NCBI GenBank assembly: GCA_026168455.1
Contig: CM047425.1
Location: 97,653,580 to 97,717,579, forward strand
Reading direction: 5' to 3'
From: Theocolax elegans
Taxonomy: Eukaryota; Arthropoda; Insecta; Hymenoptera; Cerocephalidae
DNA length: 64,000 nt
Shown here: positions 12,610-25,700 of the stretch, piece after piece
Numbering within the stretch: the first letter of the stretch is position 1
Layout: each line of letters begins with the position of its first letter
Notes under the pieces: generated by a model
What the model saw: the letters and a program-made list of their open reading frames with translations, nothing else
Databases searched by the model: none
Told to the model about the DNA's origin: nothing
Translations under genes and position numbers: made by a program

Positions 12610-13755
12610 TTTGATTAAATAATTAAATTTATTTAACTAAATTAATTGTTATATTAAATAATATAGCATGCTGTCATTAACGACTTCCACGTGTTGTTAT
12701 TGGATCTGATATAATCGCAATTGAAATGTTGTAGGTTATGTTTGACAAACACACTCTATGTGTATAAATGTGATCGATGTCGTGTGATTTATTAGCGCGC
12801 TCCGAGCGCCTCTCTATGCTATTTTTTGTAATAAATCGAGTTTTGTAATAAATACAAAACTCTATAACGGATTATTGTAGTATATGTTGCGTACATAAGA
12901 TTTAAAAAAAAATAAGTATAAAATACACGCACTGTACACGTGCGGCAGTGTACTGAAATATCGACAGGAAACTTAGCATGGTTCGTTTCAGTCAGAATCC
13001 ACTTAGATGACAGTAGAGGTCTATTTTCGTTACCTACCACTGTAATTGTTTGAAGTTTTATAAATTTTAGCTTAAATAATTTTTAGATTTCTTGAATTAA
13101 GATGAACAGCAACTAAGTATATAAAAATATTTCTCTTTAAAGAAATCTATTTATATTCTAAAAGTTATTACTTTTAATAAAACAAATTCAAATATTGAAT
13201 AGCAATATTTAAAAATTGCCGATTGTTATTAAGCCAGGATTTGAAAATGATGCATAAATTTATCTTACATCAACTTGAAGTATATGTACCTAAAATTATA
13301 GTTTTCATGTTTCACTCTGCTAATTATAAAACATTGTATACGATTTTAATAAGGTATACTTTATAAAAGTATTACGAGTAAATATATGTAAAAGTTAAAT
13401 TATAAAATATTAAAATATTCTGGAATAAATAACGAAGTTTAATATCCATTTGCAATAATTGTTTTCAACCCAACATTAAACAACCGGTTAAGTAAAAAAT
13501 ATATGTATTAAAAAATAAAAGGATTTCGACGACGTATTATATTTTTCTTGCTCACACGCTCTAAATAGTATTCGTACGAATGTATAAGGAAGATCTTTGA
13601 GTTCGAGTATTATTAACTCCATCGTCAATGATCACCACTATTTTAATCATCAAAATTGCCTCCCGCACACGTAGTCAGTCCAGTGCAGGTCTGAAAAGGG
13701 GGCGAGGCTTAGAAAAGGCGTGCATCAAATATAGATGTACATGTATACGTGGTGT

Positions 13756-13782
13756 ACGTATGTATGTATGTATGTATGTATA
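13756..13782. repeat. (TATG)n microsatellite
   Basis: About six consecutive TATG units are followed by TATA and GTGT runs up to about 13,840. Confidence 0.85.
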
Positions 13783-14799
13783 TGTATACACATATATATA
13801 CGAAACAGATATATGTATGTGTGTGTGTGTGCATATATATGTAAACGGCCATGCTAAAAACAAGAAGGGAGAACGCGCGAATCGCGATGGTGAATTCGCT
13901 CATGCGCGAACGTCCCCGCGCGGGCGCCCGCGCGTTTATATTAATTAATAATCAGAAACAGATGCGCGAGTTATATACCGCGATATATACAATTATTGCG
14001 AATCCCTTCGCGCGTTTATGCTAATTAAAGAGCACTTTTAGCAAATTTTCCACGATGGAGATGACGCGGTTTTAAATATCCCACGGGATTAATACTTATA
14101 TCATATATATATATATATACACACTGCGCTTGTGTACACGAGCGACTTGAACTTTTCTATTTGTGCGTTTGACGTTTCATTTCGTATTTATTTTTTGATA
14201 GGAGATTATTTTACCTGCCACGCTCTTTTCGGCCTTGCGTTTGTAGATATAAGAGTAATAAATTTGTTTATCCAAAATTTTTGCGTTTTGTCTTACTTGG
14301 TTTTGTGTCAACTATATATAAATTGACTGTGTTTATACCCGATATCCTTTATACTTAAGCGTATAATTTTGTTTAACTATATATAATTGCATGGTTCAAC
14401 AAAAAAGAAGAGGGAAAATAAAAATATGTTAAATTTAATAGCTCTATATAAAAATTTGTTTTTGTTAATAATTCCTCATTTCTATAGCCCATGAAGACAA
14501 AAGACAGCGAGACTTATTATCGAAGTCAAGAATTCAAGACGCAGAAATGGTTGTGCAGGTAAAAGTAAAGGGAATTGGGTATCAGAAAAAAGCTCACCCC
14601 TACATAATATATATCCGGAAGATTTCGCGGCTTATAATCCAAGCTTACTTCTCCGTTAGAAAATTCGAGGACTCTGGGGGATTTTCTCGTTACGCAAACG
14701 AGCGATAAACATCGGCTCTAAAGTGGAAAAGTGGAACGCGAGAAGAAGCTTTTAGCGGAAGTTACGTGAATTACGAGGGTCTCTCTCCCTCTGTATGTA

Positions 14800-14826
14800 T
14801 ACACACACACACACACACACACACAC
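14800..14826. repeat. (AC)n microsatellite
   Basis: About thirteen AC dinucleotides are followed by a long TATA-rich run to about 14,880. Confidence 0.9.
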
Positions 14827-15479
14827 GTATATAGATATATATACATATACATATATATTATATATATTATATATATATGCGCGGCCGCGTGTGTAGGTGA
14901 GAAGCGGTATACGTATATATAGACACTATATAGAACGCGCATGGCGCTTAGCCAGCCGACGTTCTCTCACGGTGTCTGGCTTAATATCCGCCACTAACAT
15001 TATTTCATAAAAGTATTACTATAAATTCAAACTCACGTTATTTAAACTCACCGCGCACTCACCTTTTACGCGGTAAGTGTATATCTATATACGTATCTAG
15101 ACTTTTCTTCGCGTACGCGGTGAATTTACTTGCAGGGAGAAAGTGCCGCCACGGAGCTTTCTCTTTCTTTTCTTTTTACTTAGGGAGACTCTATGTCGAA
15201 ATACGTTGTATATATACATGTATAGATCCACATAGGGAGAAGAGGTTTTGATATATATTTTCGTGACCTACGGGAAAGGAGGGAACTTGCGGAAATTTAA
15301 AACTTTATTTGTCCCATTCTTGATGTTCTATTTTCTTTACCCCTGGTGGCATACGACGGTATCAAGCCTAATGCTCCCTTCCGAACGTGTAAATGTTATT
15401 TTTTCGAATTATCTATATTGTACACTAATGTTTTCTTTTTATCGAGAATTTTTTGTACAACTAGAGTTAATGAATAAAG

Positions 15480-15729
15480 TGTAAAAGAGAATACGTAAAA
15501 CTTTCTTATCGGTGTGCAATATATACATGTTTAATATTATAGCCGGAAAAGAGTTCCACAGTTGTGCACGTTCTGGGTTTTCAAACGATTTTCTACCAAA
15601 CTCGGTACGCATCTGTCGAATTAAGAGGTCCAACCAACCCTTCTGACCAAGCAAGTGGATTGGTGCGATTCGAAAATACGTGTGGTACAAATTACATTTC
15701 ATAACTTGGTCGTCCAGTTCAAACTGCAT
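15480..15729 (-). mobile_element. Possible non-LTR retrotransposon ORF2 C-terminal fossil
   Basis: The minus-strand frame contains RTEFGRKSFENPERAQLWNS followed by FPAI. This resembles the segment found near the C-terminus of reverse-transcriptase ORFs of Jockey/CR1-type non-LTR elements (R-T-x-x-G-x-x-S-F ... LWNSLP). The upstream part (LLGQKGWLDLLIRQ) fits the same kind of region. No polymerase core is seen nearby, so this is a short fossil. The match rests on a memory of the motif only; chance similarity is possible. Confidence 0.35.
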
Positions 15730-17782
15730 CTATAAGGAGTCCTTGCTAGAGAGATGCTCTCCATTTTAATCTATATATTCAGTTTTCCAATCGGTCGAGT
15801 CATAAAGATGTGTAAACCACCAAAGTACTACATAATAAGTATACGAAGGATATAAATGTGTATATTAGAATGAACTAAATTTAATTAAACAATTATCCGT
15901 ACTAAAAATGCATTATTTTATGTTATTAAAATATGGCAGTTCGTTTAAACTAACCCAATAAAATAATATCACCCGAATTTCGATTTGTTTAAACTATAAT
16001 TTTTACATTTTAGTAAAGTGAACGTTTAAAAGGAAGTCCGACTCCTTTTATACAAAAGTCAATTTGCCTATAAGTAACTGCGCCAGTAAAAATTTATAAA
16101 CTCAATACCTTTTACGTTAGATCTATGTAGATGTGTATATATATAACTGTACTCCGAGTATGCGAAGTTCGCAGGTACAGAAAGAAGGGTAGTTTCATAT
16201 TTAAATTTGAACGTCAGAAAAGAGCGAGAAGCCTTCTTTGAACCTGGTGGGTCGTATAGGTATACACATACTCGCGAGATAAATTCCACGATGCGGTCTT
16301 TGAGGGACATACGCGTATAATGTCTCTCTTTCATCTCTTCCCTCGTCGATTTCACTTACTCCTTTTTTTTCGTCAGGTACCGATTTTAATGCGCTCGTTA
16401 AACGCATCGAAGGACCATCGGAGCGAACTCGGTTAACTCAAAATTGCTCGTTCGTGCGGCCAACCCTGTAAATATTGTCCGGATTGCACTTTTGCGTTTC
16501 CAAAGTGTGACGGAGAGGAGGGTTTTCAAATTTTTTTTGTTGCTGCTGCCGTTTACGACATAAAAAAAAACGTGCGTGCGAGGTATTAGGACGGAAAACC
16601 GGGAAAAGGTTTAAATTACTCCAAGTGCAGATTGGTTAAAGGATTTTTTCTTTGTGTAATTTTTACACGGTGTGTGGTCAGTATATTTTTTTAATGTCTT
16701 TAGGGTGTGTTGCGATGTGCATCAAATTTTTATGATGAGATACATTCGTGGCACTCGAGGGTGGTCAAGTTAACTCCTTTGATATTTTTGGGTTGAAATT
16801 GTATTCTTTTACGCTTACATTTTTTATGGTATTTTTAGAAATAATATTAGATTATAATTTTTTTGTCACGTAATTAACCACCCCTCAAAACTTTGGATTC
16901 GACAAAGTAAAAGAATGTACGAACTTCAAAATTTTATCTTTCATATTGGTCATAATAATATTATTTTCGAAATGGTTTTGAAACAAAAGTGGAAATTCAC
17001 TTTAAAATGCCATAATATAAATTTATATTTATAATACTGTTAAATTAGAAAATTTTTGAATACCTGTCAAATGTTTTTTAATATAATATTATTTTATTTA
17101 ATATATTAAGCGTAATTTTTACAAAGGCTTTACCACAAAAAGGTTCTTTTTGTGTTTTCGTAAATATGTTGGAGTAATATTTAAATTTCATCGAAAAGCA
17201 AACAAGCAAACAAATGTTCAGTGATTACAAGAAAACAATGTTTTTCTGCGTTAGAATTTCGATAAAAATTTAATACTTCTAAGACGTTTACACAAACGTA
17301 AAAAAGACCTTCTTGAGTTAAAATTTTTACAATTTAAAAATGGCATATAAGAATAAAAAAATTAAAGTTTTGAAGTAATTTTTTATTTTCATCTATTAAA
17401 TATTATAAATTTTAATTGCATAAACACACTGAGAGAAAAAAAAGTTAATTTTACTATAAAATTACAAGAAAATATAGTGCAATAATACTGCAATAATTTA
17501 TGGTAAACTTATTTATGAAAATTGCAAGTACCATTTACAAAAAATAAATTGTAATTTAACTATACATTTAAAAATATTTATTTATTAAAATTTACTATAT
17601 TATATTTATATTAAATAATACTAAAAGTTATGTTAGAAATTAATAGAAAAGTAATACTTCAAATACATTATAATTTTTAGATTTACTATAATTTATAATA
17701 AGTTAGACTTTAAGATAGCGTTGTATGAAATAAAAAGATAGTTAAAATTTTCTTTTTCATACTTTAGTTTATTATAAAACAA
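15730..17782. other. Gene-free stretch
   Basis: AT-rich sequence with a CpG-containing patch around 16,380-16,590. CACTGAGAGAAAAAAA at about 17,429 resembles the ends of the MITEs near 43.3 and 43.8 kb, but I could not find a matching partner end. I see no gene. Confidence 0.45.
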
Positions 17783-18784
17783 CCCGTGTAAAAAAAAGTA
17801 TGGGAAACGTCTGGGAAAAGTCTGGCTTATAAAGTCTTGGCAAAGTCTAGCTGGTGAGACTATCCCATACTTTTTGCCAGACTTTATAATTATTTTGAAA
17901 GTCTGGGATAAATAAGCCATACTTTCTCCCACACATTTTACTAGACTTTATAATCATTTTTAAAAAAAAAGTCTGGGAGAATTCAACCAGACTTTCCCCA
18001 GACTTCCCCCTCGTCGAATCTTCGTCGCATTGCATCTTTCAAACATAAAATTTATATTATTTCTAATTAAGAAAAACAATAAATCCTCGACATGTTTTGA
18101 GCTTTCGAACTCTCAAAACCACCAGATACTTATCTATCACATATAAAAAAGTCACCAATGTGTTTCGTGTATCTCGCGACAACAAACTGATGAAAAGGTT
18201 AGGGTACGAAACGATGTGAAAACCAACTTCAATTTGATGATTGTGTTTTTATTATTGTAACCTAGCCATTTCTTCAGTTTGTTGTCGCGAGATACACGAA
18301 ACACATTGGTGACTTTTTTATATGTGATAGATAAGTATCTTTGAGAGTTCGATAGCTCAAAACATGTCGAGGATTTGTTGTTTCTATTAATTAGAAATAA
18401 TATAAATTTTATGTTTGAAAGATGCAATGCGACACAGATTCGACGAGGGGGAAGTCTGGGGAAAGTCTGGTTGCTTTATTCCAGACTTTTAAGAATTATT
18501 ATAAAGTCTGGCAAAATGTGCTGGAGAAAGTCTGGTTGAATTCTCCCAGACTTTTAAAAATAATTATAAAGTCTAGTAAAATGTGTGGGAGAAAGTAAGG
18601 CTTATTTATCCCAGACTTTCAAAATAATTATAAAGTCTGGCAAAATGTACGGGAGAAAGTCTGGTTGATTTAAAATATATTAAGTCTGGCAAAAAGTATG
18701 GGATAGTCTCACCAGCTAGACCTTGCCAAGACTTTATAAGCCAGACTTTTCCCAGACGTTCCCCATACTTTTTTTTTACACGGG
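17783..18784. mobile_element. 1.0-kb foldback (palindromic) DNA element with subterminal tandem repeats
   Basis: The element begins CCCGTGTAAAAAAAAGTATG and ends with the reverse complement (CATACTTTTTTTTTACACGGG with one extra T). The arms pair almost completely: about 17,783-18,195 on the left with about 18,265-18,784 on the right, around a short loop. Within the arms a unit of about 60 bp with AAGTCTGG / CCAGACTT and TTATAAAGTCTGGCAAAATG is repeated, with more copies in the right arm than in the left. No transposase ORF is present, so this is a non-autonomous foldback-type element. I could not identify a target-site duplication, so the superfamily is open. Confidence 0.85.
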
Positions 18785-19185
18785 ATTAGTTATATCTAGT
18801 TTATAAAATGTACATAGCTTTATTTTTATATATAGGTATGTATAATATTCAATTCCTTTAAACAATACAATTTTATTTCTTGTGATCTTCTTCTGTCTTG
18901 AACACCTCATCCTCCATATCTATACACTCATCTGTAAATAAAAATTATCATAATGTTGTAAAACGTTTATTATGTTACATTGATTCTATAACTACTTTAA
19001 ATGAATGAACTTAAGTACTTTGAAAAAGCAGTACGTTGTGGGATAATTCCCACTTAGTAATAGTAGACCCTTTGCACTTTGCTCTAAGTCCAAGTCTTTC
19101 GACGACAACCACTTCACTGATGAACTTGTATCGAAATACGTATAAAAGAATTTGGTTATTGTATACATAGGTAAGTATCTCATTC
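18785..19185. other. Spacer between two palindromic elements
   Basis: AT-rich with no recognisable gene. A 60-odd-codon ORF here shows no family resemblance. Confidence 0.4.
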
Positions 19186-19729
19186 GGAATTTTATCCCCC
19201 AAAAATCACGTTTTTTAATTCAATCCATTACAAAAATGCATAAAATACGTTTCTAATTACTTTTTATTGTGGAAAAATGTGTTTCTGATCGTTTTTTAAC
19301 AAAAAACTTTTATTCCACAATTTGTTTCACGATTACAGAACATAATTTCAATTTGCTTTTGTACAGCCCAATAACCCAACCATCCATAAACCTCTTTATC
19401 GAGCTAAACTTGTTTTTGGGTTAAACTATTTTAGAAAAATTGACAACTTCAAATCGTCATTCACGGCCGGAGTCCGTTATTATCGGAGGCCCGTTCCTGA
19501 ATAACGACTTGAAGTTGTCAATTCATTAATAATCCTTTAGTCCAAAAGGTTAGTTGAGGACTACTATGTCTGCATATGCGTTTTTTAAAAATGGTAGAAT
19601 AAAAATAATTTTTTTTGTTAAAAAACGGTCGGAAACACATTTTTCCACTAAAAAAGTAAGTAGAAACTTATTTTATGCATTTTTTAATCGATTGAGTTAA
19701 CAAAACATGATTTTAAGGTGTAAAATTCC
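19186..19729. mobile_element. 0.54-kb inverted-repeat element
   Basis: The left end GGAATTTTATCC pairs with the right end TAAAATTCC. Inner matches are ATGCATAAAATACGTTTCTA with the reverse strand of TAGAAACTTATTTTATGCAT, and GGAAAAATGTGTTTC with GGAAACACATTTTTCC. At the core AATTGACAACTTCAAATCGT (about 19,438) pairs with ACGACTTGAAGTTGTCAATT (19,504-19,523). About 100 bp of the left arm has no partner, so the right arm may carry a deletion. No coding capacity. The exact ends are uncertain. Confidence 0.7.
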
Positions 19730-22700
19730 AAACAAGTATCATAAGGGAAAATACTCGTGGAAATATACTATCTACATTTATCATTGAATCCGGCAATAGT
19801 CTTTGAATATATAGTTAATTGTAAGTTCATGGTACTACATATTAGATATTAAGTAGTATTAATAAAAAATTTCAATTAAACGTAATTTAAAACATAGTAT
19901 ATTTAACGATACTGTATACTGGAATAATGATGATACTGCAATAATATATTGTCAGTAACAAAATTTTAATTGTAAATATTTAAAAAAAATGATGGTGATA
20001 TATGAAATATTTCTAAATAGTAAATTCAACTAAACGAATTATAGTAAAAAATACTGGCTAATATCAATAAATCAACTGAACCCATTGTACTAAAAAAGTT
20101 AGTTGATTTAAGTATGCGTTTATAAGTAATTTAGCCATAGTATTGTGAAATCAATAAAATAATCAGATTGATTTAGTTATATTATTATACTTTTTACTAT
20201 ATTTTTTTGTAAATATTGCTATATAGCTTTTTTTCGGTGCAGGGTAATTCAAAGATAACCATGACTTCATATTTTTGTTTCATGTTTTTATTCATTAAAA
20301 TACTAAAAATCATATATTTATTTCAGTTGCAGGTTAATCGAAATACTCCACATAATATTTCGTGCAGCAGATTAAATTACAGTACATATACTAAATAAAT
20401 AAATAAATAAAGCTAATAAATAAATCGTAACATAATAAAGCTTTTTTGATACTTAGCAATTTGAAGATAGATCATTAAATAGAGTATTATTTACCAGTGT
20501 TAATTATTAATAAAAATTTATTTCTGGGATTTAAACTCGCCAATGTTGAAGGTCATGAAAAGCTTCGATGCACTGTCACCTCTATATCTTAAAATATATA
20601 AGAAATTGCAATAGCAAAGGTCAGAAAATAACGAGGTATTTAATTTAATGCAAAGTCCGAAGTTTGTACGCATATAGTGTAATGAGAGAAACAAAGGTGT
20701 AGGCCGTATAATAGTCGTCTCGGAAGGGTAATCGTCCACCCGCGCAATTCCACGGTCAGCGAACGGTAAGGACCAAGATTTTTCTTTCTCGCTTTTGCTT
20801 CTGCATGTACAGGTATATAATACATATATATATATATAGGTACGAGTTGCGCACACGCATTATTACACCAGCACTGAAGCGATTTGCCTCTTTCGCTCTC
20901 GCGCGTACATTCTCGAGCAGTCAACGAGGTGCACTCGCTCAGACGAAAATCACTCGTTCGTGTGCGCCTCGTACGACTCTCACTCGTTATATCGCGCTTT
21001 CATGCTGATCTCTCTTTGTACTCGGCGGGGACAGTTTTTGGTTTAGCTTTGCCCTTCTCCCGTTTAACCATATATACACACATACAAATACCTATGTCCT
21101 TCTACGTATTATCATTTACGTACGTGCGGTGATTTTCTGTGGACGCATATGTTTATGCGAAATGAGCATTTCGACGAGTGTAAGTGCAGTAACCGATGGG
21201 TATAGTTTTGTTTCAAGGCTTTCTTTGCACTTGATGGATTGAACTTCACTTTTAACCGGTATAGTTCCTTCTTTTCTAATGATTTCTTTATTTCCGTTAA
21301 GTTTTTTAAATATACGTAATTAACAATATATCATTCGTAAAATCATTGTTTATAAAATTTAATTATATATCGCTGAAATAGTGGAATTTTTATTTAAAGC
21401 TGGTTAAACTGAGACGTCAACAGTATATGATAAACAATTATACTTGTAATAAAATAATCAAATAAACGTTAAAACTGTTGAGTAACTGTCAAAGGCTGCT
21501 GCCATATTCTTGCCTCTTAGCGGTTGACTCGGGCTTGTAAATATTGTAGCAATGATTTCTACAGGGGGCCTGGGGAATCTATATATAATAACGCCTCGGT
21601 TTTTTACAGGCTTGTGCATCCATCAGAGTGGCCGACGCAATGCACTGGAAAAATTGATTTTAGTCGACGAGTTATATATTTTCATAGAAATTCGTCTTCT
21701 TTTTCTTTCGTATAACGTATATACTATATATGTTCGTATAGTGGGAAGTGTAGAATGAGTATTTAGTTGAACACCTGCAGTATATCCTCGAATGAGTATT
21801 TGTTGCATAATATTTTTATTGATGAATGATATGTATATACTGTTTTGCTATAAATTATTATCATTCCTTCGATAGTATGAAAGTAATTTTTAGAATGGCG
21901 TATTATCTTCCATTATTAAAACTGTATTTACTTATATCTTCAGTTTTTTTACTAATTTTATATATTACAGTTATTCTATATAATATCTGGTATTGTCACT
22001 TATTTTCAAATACTCTATTATTAATATAATTTAAAATAGGCTTGAAGGTTTTCATTGTATAAAATAAGATAAACAACTAAAGCGCAATTTCATACGACAG
22101 GTTATAAAATAGTATTATAAATAAATAAAAATGTCAAATTTTAATCACGCAACAATTTCTCTTGGAAAAATGTGAAAACCGCGCAAAAGTATTCGATAAA
22201 TCGTATAAAAGAATCGTGGCGATTGATAAAATACACGTGCGCGCGAAAAACGAAGGAAGCAAGAGATTAAGAAAGCGTAGAAATAAAAGATTACGAAAAA
22301 TGCTCAGCTACCGTCGATAGAGGGGAAAAATATTGTATAAAAAGGGTCTTTCTTTCTCTTTTTCTCGTTTATACCTATACATATAGCTATATATGTGTAT
22401 ATAAGATCGAGGGAGAGGGTGGGAAATGCGCGGGTGAAAAGCACTTCGCGCGACATTAAAATCGCTTTTCAATCTCTCGACGTTTCTCCCGCGGCTACGT
22501 CCATTCTCTGGCCCCCGTTTTTCTCTCTTTCTATCGAAGGATTTTCTCTCCACGGATGCCGCCGGACCGTATATATTCTTACCGATATTCCTGACGAAGA
22601 TGGCCGTGGTACATTTGCCTTTTTATTTCGCGCTTATACAGTGCGACGCGCTTTTCACGATAAGAAAGGAAAGGAAATGGCCGTGTTACGGTTTATTCAC

Positions 22701-25700
22701 TCTCAATCTAATGGACATTTGTGTAAGAATTGTTCCACATTTTTGAAGACTGTCGTTTTTTTTAAGTTCATAATTTTATGATTTTATATATTTGTATTTA
22801 TTTTCAAATTATTATTTTATAATAAATAATCTATTCATCGATTTAAAAGGTTTAGATACTTTTAATCATTTTTATTTTTATATATTAATGTTTATAATGA
22901 AGTTAAAGGCGCATAAATAGCAATTGTTAATCAAGTAATTACATTATAATAATTAAAGTAACTTCGAAATTTTTATGCATAGTATTCGATAAGAAAACTC
23001 ATATACGTCGCTCGTCAGATAAAGGAAAGAAAACGTATAAAAGGGTAAATAACTAGGTAGTATCGCGTTAAGAAAAAAAGTCTGGAAAGCTCTATATCGA
23101 ATGTTTGCAGAAAGGGCGGTTAACCACCTTAAGAGCCGACGTTAAAAATAATCCGATACCAAAAGCATTCGGAGTCGGTGAACTCCGTAATGGAGTGAGT
23201 TATCTACTAAGAATGTCATTCGTCGGGCCCTTCCGTCGTTTCCTCGGGTCTCGAAATTCCTCGGATTCGTATACGGGACTTAAAGGTTTGCGTGTCGCGT
23301 GCGCGACCACGCCTCGTTCTGAAATTATTCGAGTCAGTGATCTCGCGCGCAAGGTCCCCGCGGTTTTCTCGACGCTCGACCGACTTCATCTTCCATCTGA
23401 ATTTATCCCCTCTCGTTTTCGCGGATGACGCGCTCACGGTATCTCGATAATCTATCTAAATCTATTTTCTCGTTAAACGGGTCAACAAATTCGCGCTTGT
23501 ATTATCATCCTTTTTCAATTTATTTTTATCATATTAAAGAAAATTATAATATATCCTAGCTGGCTTTTATTTAAAAGAATTGCGTATAAGGTGTACGTTA
23601 AAGTCGAAAATTTTAATAATAGTTGTTTTGTAATAAACTTTTTTTAAGCTATAGTTGAAAATAAAAAACCGAAGATTGGGAAACCGTTGAAGTAATGTAC
23701 ATCGACGTTTACACCGAGAGAAATTTTATACCAAATCCAGTAGAAAACTACTAAAAGATTGATTGTATAAAATATTTGTTTAAAATTACAATTAATAAAA
23801 CTCTTTTGTTTCTAGAAACCATAATCAGAATAGAAAATTATAATTATTAGAATGTTTTACTAGATTGTTGATGCAAGTTGTGCTAGAAATATATAGTTAA
23901 TTCGTTTTATGAATAAAGAAATTTGAACTATAAATATCTGCAAATTTATTCTTATATTTAATGTATACAAACGCATTTTGTAAATATATGTTTCTTTTCT
24001 ACATTTTCTACAATTGTACATGTGATGCTTTTTAAATTATCTAATTTGTGCATATGATGAAATTAATTTGTGCATGGTGTGCATTGAAATACAACACCAC
24101 CGATTATTTTTCCGAAAATCAGTAAATCATTATAATTTACAAATAGAACTATTTTTTTCGTAATGCACATCATTTACTACTTCTAACTTCAACGATACGT
24201 AATTATAGTCACTTTCAGAAGAAAAACTCTTGCTGCATCGCTAATATTTTTTACGGCTTTGCTTTCTGATTTATAATCGATGCTATATAATTCGAAAAAT
24301 ATAATAATTAATAATATTATATAAATATAAATAATTTTCAAGAGCTATTGTGAAAAATTTCGGGATTCCTATATAATTTTAAATTTAATATAATACAATT
24401 TATAGACATGCTTAGCTTATTAGCAAATTTTTAAAATTATTACCAATTTATTCTATAAAAATATATTTTTTTGTAATAAAATCACTACATATATATTGTA
24501 AATATTAATAATAAGCATGATAAGTATCTAGTTTACAGTACTAAGCAAAAATAGTAAAATTAAGTAGATTCTATTGTCATTATAAACAGAAACGAATACT
24601 ATATAAATATTGTAAAATATACTCTATACATAATTTCTTTCAGGGCACCATAGTTTAAAATTCAACAAGTTGACGAGAGCATAAAAATAAAATGTACTTG
24701 TATATATATTTATATATATACACATAAAGAGGAGTATCGTACAACTGGATTTTATCGTACACGCACAGCATATATATAGACTCCCTTATTTTCGGCATGG
24801 TCCAGCTTCGAATATCTGGATAGTTCTGCCTATTATGTTGAATTAGCATTGTGATTGTGTAACCGATGTAACGTGGCTCCATTATGAAATACCCCGAGCG
24901 TTCCTGTCCATTATATCCGTCTGTCTCTCTTTTCACTATGGTACATTAGCAGTTTTCCATTCGATGACTGCAAGAGAATATTTTTGAAATAGTGTTGGTA
25001 CGTGTCACTTTTTTTTCATCTATGCGTATAATAACACTATTTTATTGTATATTTAAAAAATATCTAAATCCTGTATAATTTTTCGTTACAAAGCTTACAA
25101 TTGTAAAATCTTTTATTTATCATTCTATAATTTATCTATTTAGTGACAAGATTTATCTTGCAATACAATGAGAATATAGATGCATATATATTCATAATTG
25201 AAAATTATAATATCCCATTATTTTCTGCCTTATGTAGTGATTGTATAAATGAAAACAGTTAATAATTTGCAGAATATTAACCTCGTTCCTTTATTTGGTT
25301 TTTACAATAAAATTCGATGAGAATGAATAATAATAAATGATTAGCGTTATCTATAATAATCCTGAGTGTAATGTAGCAAACGAACGTGAAAATTTTGTGC
25401 GAATCTCACGCACGCAGTCTTGGTTGGTGCGAGAGAGTTCCAAAGGGTTGGAGAAGGGAAGGAAAAGACGATGTTGGTGGTGGCACGCTCTCAAAACGAA
25501 CGAGTGCAAGCTCGGTGGTGCGTCCCACGATATTCCGGTGGCTTCCTCGTACAATTTATTGGTAAACTTTGCTGGCTTGTTAGGCGGGGGTTACGTGCAC
25601 TGGGATAAGAAATATCCCGTGAGCAAGAGGAAAGAGCCTTTCTCTCCTGAGGCGAGAGACGAAGATGAAGATAAAAACCCCGGTGAGGACGTAGAACGAT

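Larger units (their letters stand above)
12610..15479. other. Gene-free stretch downstream of the MAK16 start, with microsatellites and CpG-rich patches
   Basis: The first few hundred bases probably contain the MAK16 promoter, including a GC-richer patch around 12,770-12,815. A CpG-dense patch at 13,860-13,935 is followed by TAATTA-type cores at about 13,943 and 14,020. GC-richer patches also occur at about 14,880-14,970 and 15,050-15,160. ORFs here read through repeats such as TATG, TA or CA runs and have no family resemblance. I see no gene. Confidence 0.5.

Noticed and set aside
18152..18427. 91-codon open frame inside the 1-kb palindrome
   Set aside because: It crosses the hairpin arms and loop and is not a transposase; the element is non-coding.
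17427..20240. A 2.8-kb composite transposon running from CACTGAGAGAAAAAAA to TTTTTTTCGGTG
   Set aside because: The proposed ends match only loosely and flanking duplications are absent.
22395..22781. 128-codon open frame
   Set aside because: No recognisable domain; overlaps an opposite-strand open frame and simple repeats.
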